From Bacteroidales bacterium (GTDB lineage Bacteria > Bacteroidota > Bacteroidia > Bacteroidales > JAADGE01): a DNA stretch of 11,809 bases. Each line of letters opens with the position of its first letter. The first letter of the stretch is position 1. Below the pieces are notes generated by a model, which saw only the letters and a list, made by a program, of their open reading frames with translations, was not told the origin of the DNA and did no database searches. The stretch is from assembly GCA_024762915.1 (NCBI GenBank), contig JANTGL010000052.1, forward strand, positions 1 through 11,809. Reading direction: 5' to 3'. The position numbers and the translations under genes are program-made. Below are positions 1 to 8,433 of the stretch, in pieces.

Positions 1-1607
1 TTTTCCTGATTTAAATCTTCTGTATTTTTCTTCAAATTATCTTCGTCGGTAGTATCAGAATTATTCAATTTTGTTTCTTTTTTATACCACAGATAGATAT
101 CTTCTTTTTTTAAAGGTCTGTTTTGTTCTTCCCATTTAAAGCCGGATAATGTCGTTTCCGATTGAGATAATGTCAGAGGCGGATGTATTTTTCCCTTCGG
201 TTTTTCATAAAACCAAATTTTATCTAATTTATTATCTTTCAGATAAATATCCATATTTTTACAATCAATGAAATTCACTCCTATTAACTTGTTATCATCA
301 TCTCTGATAAAATATACGGATTTTCCGTTTCCTTTAACATCAACTTCCGACACTTTTTTATTATCAATATAGGCAATCATTTCATCACCGAAAATTTGAT
401 TAAAACGAATCGAGTCGGATTGTGAAATAATGAAAGCATTTTGAATCATATCAATTTGATCAACTTCATTTTTGTATGTTTGAATTTCAATATAATCGGC
501 ATTAAGTTGATTGGAATCTGACCACATAACCGGATTTGTATGCATTTCAAAAACAGAGTCAAGAAGATTATATACCAATGAATCGCACATTGATTGAAAG
601 TCCGATTTATATGTTTTAACATGATGAAATGCTAAAATGATCCTGAAAACCTGTGCCGTATCATTCACAATTACGGAATCTTTATACGATTGCAGAGTGT
701 CCGCATGCATAAATAAGGAATCATTCTCGGCAACTTGTATAAATCGAGCACTGTCAGTCATTAAAAAGTAGCCGTTATTTTCGTTATAATAACCGTTATT
801 TCCTTTTAATAAAACATCTTGAATGCTGTCTTTAAATATAACGTTTTTAAATGCTTTTCCGATTCCCGAATTTCTGTTATAATAAAGACTGTCACCCGAC
901 AGTTTTTGTTCATTATTTTTGAAATAAGCATTTTTATTAAATTGCGAAATGTTTTTATTGTGATTGTACCAACCGTTTTCGCAATAAATATAATTTGAAT
1001 CACTGATAATTTCAGTGGGACCGATAAAATAAGAGATTTTAGTTTGGGTATTGTGTTTTAAAGTATCGGAATACATTTTAAACCTCGGATTCGTAACTTC
1101 AACCTTTTTTTTAAAAAAGAATTCATTATCATCGGCAAAATAATATCCGAAAACACTTTTTAAGGTGTCTTCTCCGTTAACGGTAATTCCGTTATTATAG
1201 TAGTAACCGATATTCTTATCCAGATCATAATCCAAACTGTCGGTTTCTAATAATAAACTGTCTTTTTTTAAAATAACATGATTACGAACACGGGCATATT
1301 TTTCACGTCCGGAATAGTGCAAGGTATCACCGTACAAAAAAACGGTATCTTCGAGACTCTTTCCCGGTTTTATTAATCGAACATTTCCGAATGCATCAAA
1401 ATAGTTTGTTTCGTAATCAAATAATGCACTGTCGCAAAACATGATTGAATTTTCATGCTTAAATACAACACTGTCAGTCAGGATTTTAATATCAGGACCA
1501 AGCTTTTCGGTCGTAAACAAATATTTGGAATCAAAATCAATTTTAGTTTGAGAAAAAACCAAGTTGAAATTAAGGATAAACAATATGAAAAACAGTGTTT
1601 TTTTCAT
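1..1607 (-). CDS. OstA-like protein (LptA/LptD N-domain type), 3' end cut by window edge
   Basis: The frame is open from an ATG at 1607 to the left edge: 535 codons, no stop. Residues 1-20 form a signal peptide (MKKTLFFILF start, hydrophobic core, FSQ near the cleavage site), so the product is exported. The body is beta-rich with about twenty D-[S/T]-hydrophobic turns, for example GDTLHY (93-98), KDSLLL (115-120) and GDSLYY (238-243). This ladder is typical of the OstA/LptA beta-jellyroll fold that carries LPS across the periplasm. Near the end, a segment at about 489-505 (GFKW, then NRPLKKEDIY) resembles the conserved C-terminal part I recall from Bacteroidetes OstA-like proteins. It is followed by an acidic, Asn-rich tail, so little is probably missing. 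It lies 37 bp after the MoxR gene and is the last gene visible in the operon. The LPS-transport role is inferred from the family; binding to LPS is not shown. An A8 run at about residues 166-168 lies within the frame. Confidence 0.85.
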   Translation of the reverse strand, partial: MKKTLFFILFILNFNLVFSQTKIDFDSKYLFTTEKLGPDIKILTDSVVFKHENSIMFCDSALFDYETNYFDAFGNVRLIKPGKSLEDTVFLYGDTLHYSGREKYARVRNHVILKKDSLLLETDSLDYDLDKNIGYYYNNGITVNGEDTLKSVFGYYFADDNEFFFKKKVEVTNPRFKMYSDTLKHNTQTKISYFIGPTEIISDSNYIYCENGWYNHNKNISQFNKNAYFKNNEQKLSGDSLYYNRNSGIGKAFKNVIFKDSIQDVLLKGNNGYYNENNGYFLMTDSARFIQVAENDSLFMHADTLQSYKDSVIVNDTAQVFRIILAFHHVKTYKSDFQSMCDSLVYNLLDSVFEMHTNPVMWSDSNQLNADYIEIQTYKNEVDQIDMIQNAFIISQSDSIRFNQIFGDEMIAYIDNKKVSEVDVKGNGKSVYFIRDDDNKLIGVNFIDCKNMDIYLKDNKLDKIWFYEKPKGKIHPPLTLSQSETTLSGFKWEEQNRPLKKEDIYLWYKKETKLNNSDTTDEDNLKKNTEDLNQE

Positions 1608-1644
1608 TATTCGAAAAATGTATCCTTTATTAACCGAATACGAT

Positions 1645-2610
1645 TTAAAGTAATTTATTTATTATTGCATCAACGCTTATCCCTTCTGCTTCCGCTTTGT
1701 AATTCCTTACAATTCGATGTCTTAAAATAGCAGGAGCTACGGCTTTAACATCTTCAATATCAGGTGCATATTTACCGTTGATTGCAGCATGAGCTTTCGC
1801 CCCGATAACAAAATACTGTGATGCTCTGGGCCCGGCACCCCATTCCAAATACTGATTTGCCCAATCATGTGCTTTTTCGGTTCCCGGTCGTGTAAGGGAC
1901 GCTAAATTAACGGCATATTGCAATACATTGTTATTAATCGGAATACGACGAATCAGTTTTTGAAAAAAAATAATTTCTTCAGCTGATAAAATTGTATTTA
2001 ACGAAACCGAATTATCAGTTGTTGTATTTTCTACAATGGTAATTTCATCTTCATAAGAAGGATAATCTAACCAAATATTAAACATAAATCGGTCAAGTTG
2101 TGCTTCCGGAAGCGGATAAGTTCCTTCTTGTTCAATCGGATTTTGAGTAGCAAGTACAAAAAACGGTTTTTCAAGTTCATATTTTGTCCCGCCCGCAGTA
2201 ACATTTTTTTCTTGCATTGCTTCGAGTAATGCAGCTTGTGTTTTCGGGGGCGTTCTGTTTATTTCATCCGCTAAAATAATATTTGCAAATAAGGGTCCTT
2301 TAATGAATTTGAATTTTCTGTTTTCATCTAAAATTTCGGTTCCGATAATATCCGAAGGCATTAAATCGGGTGTAAATTGGATGCGTTTATATTTTAAACC
2401 CAGAACTTGTGCTAAAGTATTTACCAATAATGTTTTTGCCAAACCGGGAACACCCACTAATAAACAGTGACCGTTACTGAAAACGGATAATAAAACTTCT
2501 TTTACAACATCATCTTGCCCGAAGATTACTTTCTTAATTTCAGTTGAAAACCGTTCATAAACATTTTTTAAAGCATCAACAGCTTCAACATCATCTTTGT
2601 AGTTATTCAT
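1645..2610 (-). CDS. MoxR-family AAA+ ATPase
   Basis: This is a 321-residue cytosolic AAA+ ATPase of the MoxR group, whose members act as chaperones that help mature or activate partner proteins. Visible motifs are Walker A GVPGLAKT (53-60), Walker B ILADE (112-116), the sensor-1 region ATQNPIEQEGTYPLPEAQ (154-171) followed by LDRF with a likely arginine finger, and a sensor-2-like GPRAS in the lid domain. All parts for ATP hydrolysis appear intact and the length is normal. The frame also opens at an ATG at 2652, which would add 14 residues (MVSKINLFLKTYLS) and overlap the SurA-like gene by 16 bp. I chose the ATG at 2610 because family members begin close to this point and it leaves a 26-bp spacer. 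MoxR genes usually sit beside DUF58 and von Willebrand factor A genes (Bat operons). None is visible here; the neighbours are SurA-like and OstA-like genes, so the client is unknown. Confidence 0.92.
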   Translation of the reverse strand: MNNYKDDVEAVDALKNVYERFSTEIKKVIFGQDDVVKEVLLSVFSNGHCLLVGVPGLAKTLLVNTLAQVLGLKYKRIQFTPDLMPSDIIGTEILDENRKFKFIKGPLFANIILADEINRTPPKTQAALLEAMQEKNVTAGGTKYELEKPFFVLATQNPIEQEGTYPLPEAQLDRFMFNIWLDYPSYEDEITIVENTTTDNSVSLNTILSAEEIIFFQKLIRRIPINNNVLQYAVNLASLTRPGTEKAHDWANQYLEWGAGPRASQYFVIGAKAHAAINGKYAPDIEDVKAVAPAILRHRIVRNYKAEAEGISVDAIINKLL

Positions 2611-2636
2611 AGATAAATAAGTTTTTAAAAAAAGGT

Positions 2637-3989
2637 TTATTTTGCTAACCAACCTTTATATTTAAAATCACAATTATAGAATGAATCATCAATTTTGATA
2701 TACGTTGTTTTTTGTATTTTTTTAATCCAATTACTGATTAATTCTGTTTTTTTATGTGCCTTAGTTAAGTCGCTGATTTGCTGATAGTCTGTATCGATAT
2801 CTGCAATATGCGGTTCTGTTTTGTTTAAAAGTTTTACGATTTTAATTTCCGGTTTTCCTTTCATGCTTGTGCTTTCAAAGGGTTCGGAAATTTCACCGGT
2901 TTTCATTTGTTTTAAAATGTAATTGGTTGCGGGATCTAATTGGCTGCTTGTAAATTCTGAGGTTCCCGTATACGGATTGACTACGATTCCGTTACTTTTT
3001 CCGGATTCTTTATCGTCAGAATAGAGTAAAGCCGCTTCTTCGAAAGTAATTTTACCGCTTCGAATACTTTCTGCAATGCTGTCAAGTTTTGCTTTTGCTT
3101 TAATTTTTTCTGCAGTTGTAGGTTTCGGTATTTTTAAAATATGCTTGATGTGAATGCGTTCACCTTTTCTGCCCAAAAATTGAATGATGTGATAGCCGTA
3201 TTCTGTTTTTACGATATCTGATATTTCACCGGGTTTATCTAATTCAAAGGCAACAGCAGCAAATTCGGGAACTAAATCTCCTCTTCTGATCCATCCTAAA
3301 TCACCGTCTTTTTGTGCAGATGCTAAATCATCCGAATACAAACTTGCCAGAAATGAAAAATCTTCACCTTTTTCGGATCTTTCTTTATATTCTTGAAGTG
3401 ATTTTTTTATTTGTTCGATTTGACTGTCTTTAATTTTCGGATGTATAACAATTTGAGCGAGTTCAATTTTTGATTCTATCAAAGGCAGGCTGTCTTTCGG
3501 AAGACTTTTGAAAAATTTCCTGACTTCTTGCGGAGTTACGGAAATATCCCCCGAAATGGTTGATTCCATTTGTTGGGCAATTAATTGATCTTTTATGATT
3601 TCTCTGAAATGGCTTTCAATTTCAGAATAGGGTTTATTAAAATATTTTTCCATGGCTTCTCTGCCTTCCATTTGTTCTTCAAACATCATCATTCGCCTTT
3701 GGAGTTCTCCTTCAACTTGCATATCAGAAACTTCAACACTGTCAACACGTGCTTGATTTACCAAAAGAGCTTGGTACAGAAGTTCTTCAAAAACAAAACA
3801 TTTTAAATTGTCTCCGTGGTCTTCGCCTCTTGATTTATATTGCATGGCCATAGATTCAACATCGGATTTTAAGATTATTTTTTGACCGACGGTTCCGACT
3901 ATTTTATCAATCATTTTTTCTTGGGCAAAACCCGACAGTGCGGCAAATAAAACCACAGCTGATATAAGTATTTTTTTCAGTATCATCAT
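2637..3989 (-). CDS. surA: SurA-like periplasmic peptidylprolyl isomerase/chaperone
   Basis: This 450-residue protein matches the SurA layout. A signal peptide covers residues 1-23 (core ILISAVVLFAALSG, then FAQ before the cut). A SurA_N chaperone domain spans about 26-165 and is followed by two parvulin (PpiC) domains. The first (about 175-275) is canonical: GDLGW at 229-233, GDLVPEFAAVAF at 237-248, and TEYGYHIIQ at 262-270. The second (about 280-390) is weak; it keeps the HILKI strand and the GEISEPF turn but lacks the GG-W and PEF motifs, so it is probably inactive as an isomerase. The family escorts unfolded outer-membrane proteins to the BAM machinery. The ATG-ATG start lies one base after the stop of the upstream lipoprotein gene, which suggests translational coupling; M1 or M2 could be the true start. 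The symbol reflects family resemblance; it is one of three related proteins in this operon. Confidence 0.9.
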   Translation of the reverse strand: MMILKKILISAVVLFAALSGFAQEKMIDKIVGTVGQKIILKSDVESMAMQYKSRGEDHGDNLKCFVFEELLYQALLVNQARVDSVEVSDMQVEGELQRRMMMFEEQMEGREAMEKYFNKPYSEIESHFREIIKDQLIAQQMESTISGDISVTPQEVRKFFKSLPKDSLPLIESKIELAQIVIHPKIKDSQIEQIKKSLQEYKERSEKGEDFSFLASLYSDDLASAQKDGDLGWIRRGDLVPEFAAVAFELDKPGEISDIVKTEYGYHIIQFLGRKGERIHIKHILKIPKPTTAEKIKAKAKLDSIAESIRSGKITFEEAALLYSDDKESGKSNGIVVNPYTGTSEFTSSQLDPATNYILKQMKTGEISEPFESTSMKGKPEIKIVKLLNKTEPHIADIDTDYQQISDLTKAHKKTELISNWIKKIQKTTYIKIDDSFYNCDFKYKGWLAK

Positions 3990-3990
3990 T

Positions 3991-4836
3991 TTATTTAATA
4001 TAAACTTTAATTCTGCCGTTCTTTACGGCATTTTTAAAAATTTTATTTTCTAATTTATTAATTAAATTACTTTTTCGTTTGTTTAAAATAATTATTTTTA
4101 TTTTGTCTTCAGCAAATTCAAGCGGCATTTTTCGCCCTTTTAATTTATAATCTTTAAAATAGACAAAGTAGACAAAATTATTATCTCTTGTTTGAATACG
4201 TTTATTTAAATTTACAACGGTTTCGGCATTGTTTAAAGATATCGGTAATAAATTTGAAATCATCGATAAATCAATCCATTTTTTAGTAAAATTAATATAA
4301 TCTTCAGCATTATTTTCAGCAATTTCATTCATTTTTTCAATTGCATTTTCTTCATCAGAAAAGAAATATTTTTTGAATGTATTTACGTTTTCACTGCTGT
4401 TGAATTTGTAATAATATGCTTTTACAATATCATTATTTAAAGTAAAACTTTCCGGATATTCATTATAATAAGATTCAATTTGAACATCCGTAATATTTGT
4501 ATCCAGATTTTGTTTGATATATTCTTGCTTATATTTTTCAATTAAAAGGGATTCTCTGTATTCTTCAACAATATAATCAATATCTTTTTGATTTTCGGAA
4601 AGATTTATTTCCGCTCGATTTAATAAAGTTTGTTTTCTCACCCATAAATCAACTTTGTTTTTTAAAATTAACAAACTGTCAGATTTATTTATTCCTTTTG
4701 GGATGATATCTTGAATGTCTTCTAAATATAATTTGTTTCCGTATACAGATGCCAATTCCGTTTTATGTTCTTCTTTTTTACAAGAAAAAACAAAAAGTAA
4801 TGTTGTGATTAAAAATATATAACGAAATTTTTTCAT
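3991..4836 (-). CDS. SurA_N-type periplasmic folding-factor lipoprotein with degenerate parvulin domain
   Basis: This 281-residue protein starts with a lipoprotein signal peptide (MKKFRYIFLITTLLFVFS) ending at Cys19, the predicted lipidation site. Residues about 28-130 look like a SurA_N/PpiC-type chaperone arm: a VYGNKLYLEDI strand-helix start, a long charged helical stretch, then an ESYYNEYPESF segment that in relatives leads into the isomerase domain. The following region (about 135-235) has the position of a parvulin domain but none of its GG-W, PEF or G-Y/W-H motifs, so catalysis is unlikely. The C-terminal helix (about 238-270) resembles the closing helix of PpiC proteins. After Cys19 come K-K-E-E, close to the K-(D/E)2 lipoprotein export signal described for Bacteroidetes surface lipoproteins, so the protein could face outward. 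Flanked by two other PpiC/SurA genes, it is probably a holdase; this is an inference from fold and context. The gene is 24 bp downstream of the 655-residue PpiC gene. Confidence 0.78.
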   Translation of the reverse strand: MKKFRYIFLITTLLFVFSCKKEEHKTELASVYGNKLYLEDIQDIIPKGINKSDSLLILKNKVDLWVRKQTLLNRAEINLSENQKDIDYIVEEYRESLLIEKYKQEYIKQNLDTNITDVQIESYYNEYPESFTLNNDIVKAYYYKFNSSENVNTFKKYFFSDEENAIEKMNEIAENNAEDYINFTKKWIDLSMISNLLPISLNNAETVVNLNKRIQTRDNNFVYFVYFKDYKLKGRKMPLEFAEDKIKIIILNKRKSNLINKLENKIFKNAVKNGRIKVYIK

Positions 4837-4860
4837 AATAGTTACAAATTATCAGAACTG

Positions 4861-6828
4861 TTATTTCTTAACAAACGATGTTTTTATTTTATTCAATTCT
4901 TCTTGGTTGACGGTAACGGGATATTTCTTTTTTAATTTCGATAACCATTTCTTTTCAAGATCGTTTTGATAGTCTGAAATGACGACACCTCTTATTTCAT
5001 CAAAGGGTTTTCCTTTTGATATTTTTTTATCGTTAATTGCAATTATCAAATTGTCTTCAGGGAAATTAATAACAGTTTGTTTGTTCGGATTATTAAATAT
5101 TTTATCCGCATAAATATTTTCTCCTTTTGTGAAATTTCCTGCATCAATCAATGCAAATCTAAGCGTATCTCCTTTGCTTAACTTATGAACCAAAATACTG
5201 TCGGTATATTTTGTTCTTGAAGTTTTTAACCATTTGATTGCTTTTTTGGCATCTTTTGCTTTTTGATATTTAAAAACGGAAATATTATAATTTATTTGTT
5301 TGCTGTATAAGGAGTCGTAATTGGAATTATAATATTTTTTCAGACCGATTGTATCTTCTGAAGCCTTATCCCATATTTCTTTTTTCATTAAATCAAATAA
5401 CAGCATACCGTCGTGATATTCTTTTAAGAGATAACTGAATTCCGGTTTCGTTTCTGTTAAATTTTTTATTTCGGTTTCGGAAAGAGTTTTATAAACAAAG
5501 TCTTTGAAATAATTATTTACCAAAGTTTTTAAATCAGACTTTTTTGTTCTTTTTTGATTTTCTTCAATGTAAGCGGCAAAATCTCTGTCAAAATAGTTTT
5601 TCCCGTTTAGTGTAAATAAAACGTGGTCAGGTTTTTTTGTAACGGGCATTTTCCATTTTCCGTAAAATACTGTTGAATCTAATAAATCAATTACTATTTC
5701 AGGAGAGTTAAGTTCTTTATAATTAAAAGTTTGTTTAAGGTTGCTTGTAACAAATTGTTTTACAATTTCTTGTCGATTCTTATCACTTTCAACGGTTTTT
5801 TGTATTTTATCTTTGTCTTTTTCAGTTTCTTCAGGAGGCCTTTTTGAAATAAGTTTAATGATATGCCATCCGAAACGAGTTTTTACCGGTTTACTGTAAT
5901 CACCCGGATTTTGTAATGCAAAAGCAGTTTGTTCAAATTCGGGAACCATTCTGCCGGTTGAAAATTCAGGTAATTCTCCGCCTTTTTTTGCAGATGCTTT
6001 ATCGTCAGAAAGTTTAGCTAATTCTTCAAATTTACCGCCTTTTTGAAGTTGTAAATAAATACTGTCAATTTTATTCTTTTTTATTGTTTTCAAAGAATCT
6101 GAAAGATTATCAGAAGCACTTATCATGATATGAGCAACTTTCACTAATCCCTGTTCAGGTCTCATATCAACAAGTTTAACTAAATAATATCCGTATTCAG
6201 TTCGAATAGGCATTGATAAATCTCCCTTTTTTGCATTAAAAGAAAATGTTTGAATATTATAAGGTATTCTTAACGATTTTAAGAAAGATAAATGGCCTTT
6301 ATTTTTTGAGACACTTCTGTCGTCAGATGATTTAACGGCAACGGTATTAAAATTCTCTCCTCGGATAATCTGTTCACGAATTTGCAATGATTTATTATAA
6401 GCTTTTAAAGTATCTTCCGGAGACGCATTTCGAGGAAGTTTGGTAAAAATAATATCTAATTTTATTTCTTTTTTGTTTCTTTGAAGGGCTTCGTCCGTTA
6501 ATTCTTTCCATTTTATATTTTCAGTAAGATAGGGTTTTGCAAGTTGTGATTTGTAGCCGGCAAATTCTTTTTTAAAAGTAACAGCTGTATCCATCTTTAA
6601 ATTTTCCGCTTCCGTAACTTTTAGTTTAAAATTTATAAAAAGTTTTAAATAGTCATCAACGGACTCTTTGTTGATGTTATCGGCATTATTTTTTTTATAA
6701 ATATACAAAAATTCATCTCCTGAAATTTTTTTGTTTCCGATTGTCAGAAGTGTTCCGGGTGTTTGTGAAAAACCGGATAATGAAAAAAATATTAAAACTG
6801 CTGTTAATTTGATCGTTTTCATTTTCAT
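4861..6828 (-). CDS. Periplasmic PpiC/parvulin peptidylprolyl isomerase with two rotamase domains
   Basis: This 655-residue exported protein has a signal peptide at 1-22 (core LTAVLIFFSLSGF, then SQ). An N-terminal helical chaperone segment with GNKKISGDEF at 31-40 leads into two PpiC-type domains. The first (about 121-222) is divergent: it has KGHLSFLKS and TEYGYYLVK but lacks the usual PEF segment. The second (about 228-330) is canonical, with HIMIS at 233-237, KGGELPEFSTG at 282-292, MVPEFEQTAFAL at 294-305 and TRFGWHIIKL at 317-326. The remaining half (about 350-655) is a charged region that probably supplies more chaperone surface. The expected role is isomerisation of prolyl bonds and holding of outer-membrane or secreted proteins in the periplasm. 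A second Met at 6822 would shorten the signal peptide by two residues. The 33-bp spacer from guaB is almost purely A/T and gives an A-rich leader, typical of Bacteroidetes starts. Confidence 0.88.
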   Translation of the reverse strand: MKMKTIKLTAVLIFFSLSGFSQTPGTLLTIGNKKISGDEFLYIYKKNNADNINKESVDDYLKLFINFKLKVTEAENLKMDTAVTFKKEFAGYKSQLAKPYLTENIKWKELTDEALQRNKKEIKLDIIFTKLPRNASPEDTLKAYNKSLQIREQIIRGENFNTVAVKSSDDRSVSKNKGHLSFLKSLRIPYNIQTFSFNAKKGDLSMPIRTEYGYYLVKLVDMRPEQGLVKVAHIMISASDNLSDSLKTIKKNKIDSIYLQLQKGGKFEELAKLSDDKASAKKGGELPEFSTGRMVPEFEQTAFALQNPGDYSKPVKTRFGWHIIKLISKRPPEETEKDKDKIQKTVESDKNRQEIVKQFVTSNLKQTFNYKELNSPEIVIDLLDSTVFYGKWKMPVTKKPDHVLFTLNGKNYFDRDFAAYIEENQKRTKKSDLKTLVNNYFKDFVYKTLSETEIKNLTETKPEFSYLLKEYHDGMLLFDLMKKEIWDKASEDTIGLKKYYNSNYDSLYSKQINYNISVFKYQKAKDAKKAIKWLKTSRTKYTDSILVHKLSKGDTLRFALIDAGNFTKGENIYADKIFNNPNKQTVINFPEDNLIIAINDKKISKGKPFDEIRGVVISDYQNDLEKKWLSKLKKKYPVTVNQEELNKIKTSFVKK

Positions 6829-6861
6829 TTATTTTTTATTATATTATTATTTTTTTATTAG

Positions 6862-8334
6862 TTATCTTCTGCTGTAATTAGGTGCTTCTCTGGTTATGGT
6901 GATATCATGAGGGTGGTTTTCCGTAACTCCCGCTGATGTTATTTTTACAAATTTTGCATGATGTAAATCTTCAATTGTTTTTGTTCCGCAATAACCCATA
7001 CCGGCTCTTAATCCGCCTGTAAGTTGATTCAATACTTCATGCAATGTTCCTTTAAACGGAACTCTTCCTGAAATTCCTTCAGGAACTAATTTTTTAACAT
7101 CATCTTCCGTATCTTGAAAATATCTGTCTTTTGATCCTTCCTGCATGGCTTCTACAGATCCCATCCCGCGATAGGTCTTAAACTTACGACCTTGATAAAT
7201 TATTGTGTCACCCGGAGATTCGTCAACACCGGCAAGTAATGAACCTACCATGACAGAGGATGCTCCGGCTGCCAATGCCTTTACAATGTCACCCGAATAA
7301 CGAATACCGCCGTCTGCAATGACAGGTATTCCTGTTGATTTTAAAGCATTTGAAACATTATAAATAGCTGATAATTGAGGAACACCGACACCGGCAATAA
7401 TCCGTGTTGTGCAAATAGAACCCGGTCCGATTCCTACTTTAACGGCATCTGCTCCGGCTTCAGCCAAATCTTTTGCTGCTTGTTCCGTAGCAATGTTTCC
7501 TACGATAAAATCAATGTCTTTATAACGTTTTTTGGCTTCTTTTAAAGTATCAATAACACCTTTTGAATGTCCGTGTGCCGTATCAATTACAACAGCATCT
7601 GCTCCGGCTTTGTACAGAGCGTCAATTCTGTCAAAGACATCATTCGTAACACCTACACCTGCAGCAACTCTTAATCGACCTTTATCATCTTTACAAGAAT
7701 TGGGGCGATCTTTTGCTTTTGTAATATCTTTATAAGTTATTAAACCGACAAGTTTATAATTATCATCAACAACGGGCAGTTTTTCAATTTTATATTTTTG
7801 AAGAATTTCCGATGCTTTCTCCAAATCAGTTGTTTGTGATGTTGTTATCAAATTTTCGGAAGTCATTACATCTTTAATTTTTCGCTTAAAGCGTTTCTCA
7901 AAACGTAAATCTCTGTTGGTAACAATACCTATGAGTTTTTGATTTGCTTCAACCACCGGAATTCCGCCGATTTTATATTTCTTCATTAATATCAAAGCAT
8001 CTTCAACCGTTTCTTCCGCTGAAATCGTAATCGGGTCGATTATCATTCCGTTTTCGGCACGTTTAACTTGTTTCACTTGTTGAGCCTGCCGTTCAATACT
8101 CATGTTTTTATGAATTACTCCGATACCGCCTTCACGAGCTATGGCAATAGCAAGCCAAGCTTCGGTTACCGTATCCATTGCAGCCGAAATAATCGGTGTG
8201 TTTAAATTAATATTTCTGCTGAATTTCGATTGAATATCCGTTTCTCTCGGTAATACTTCCGAATATGCGGGCAAAAGTAACACATCATCAAAAGTAAAGG
8301 CCTCGTAACTGATTTTTTCTGATGTAAAAGACAT
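6862..8334 (-). CDS. guaB: IMP dehydrogenase
   Basis: This enzyme oxidises IMP to XMP with NAD+, the rate-limiting step of GMP synthesis in the cytosol. At 490 residues it is the standard full-length bacterial form. The (beta/alpha)8 barrel starts at TFDDVLLLP (14-22). Two CBS domains are inserted at about 97-206 (MIIDPITIS and KDVMTSENLITT mark their starts). Barrel residues then resume with DTAHGHS (251-257), the catalytic loop GPGSICTTR with Cys308, the phosphate-binding DGGIRYSGD (341-349), YRGMGS (388-393) and the mobile-flap dyad Arg404-Tyr405 in DRYFQ. All key residues are present. It is the first gene of the six-gene minus-strand run and has its own candidate promoter upstream. A purine gene at the head of an envelope-chaperone run has no obvious functional link; it may tie expression to growth rate, which is inference. 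The start at 8334 matches the usual family N-terminus. Confidence 0.98.
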   Translation of the reverse strand: MSFTSEKISYEAFTFDDVLLLPAYSEVLPRETDIQSKFSRNINLNTPIISAAMDTVTEAWLAIAIAREGGIGVIHKNMSIERQAQQVKQVKRAENGMIIDPITISAEETVEDALILMKKYKIGGIPVVEANQKLIGIVTNRDLRFEKRFKRKIKDVMTSENLITTSQTTDLEKASEILQKYKIEKLPVVDDNYKLVGLITYKDITKAKDRPNSCKDDKGRLRVAAGVGVTNDVFDRIDALYKAGADAVVIDTAHGHSKGVIDTLKEAKKRYKDIDFIVGNIATEQAAKDLAEAGADAVKVGIGPGSICTTRIIAGVGVPQLSAIYNVSNALKSTGIPVIADGGIRYSGDIVKALAAGASSVMVGSLLAGVDESPGDTIIYQGRKFKTYRGMGSVEAMQEGSKDRYFQDTEDDVKKLVPEGISGRVPFKGTLHEVLNQLTGGLRAGMGYCGTKTIEDLHHAKFVKITSAGVTENHPHDITITREAPNYSRR

Positions 8335-8376
8335 GCTTATATTTTAGAAAGAATATAAATTGTAAATATTAACCGA

Positions 8377-8384
8377 CAAAAATA
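8377..8384 (-). promoter_or_regulatory. Candidate Bacteroidetes-type -7 promoter element for the guaB operon
   Basis: On the minus strand the eight bases read TATTTTTG, a full match to the Bacteroidetes -7 consensus TAnnTTTG. They lie 42 bp upstream of the guaB ATG, which would give a leader of about 35 nt. The matching -33 TTTG element is poor: the expected region, near 8404-8409, reads ATTATAC. In such AT-rich DNA an eight-base match can occur by chance, so the support is the position in a divergent intergenic region plus the motif. Confidence 0.45.
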
Positions 8385-8433
8385 TAAATAATTGCTTTAT
8401 AATGTATAATTTTCGGAATTAATAAGTATTTGG

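Noticed and set aside
806..1730. Short open frames within 806-1003 (minus) and 1455-1730 (plus)
   Set aside because: They overlap the long OstA-like frame, which has a signal peptide and family pattern. The short frames have low-complexity, non-protein-like composition.
2611..2652. Longer MoxR start at 2652
   Set aside because: It would add 14 residues unlike the family N-terminus and overlap the SurA-like gene; the ATG at 2610 fits better.
3585..3806. Short plus-strand frames at 3585-3806, 7532-7735 and 11325-11603 and a minus-strand frame at 10836-11048
   Set aside because: Each lies within a well-supported gene (SurA-like, guaB or antiporter) and shows no independent protein features.
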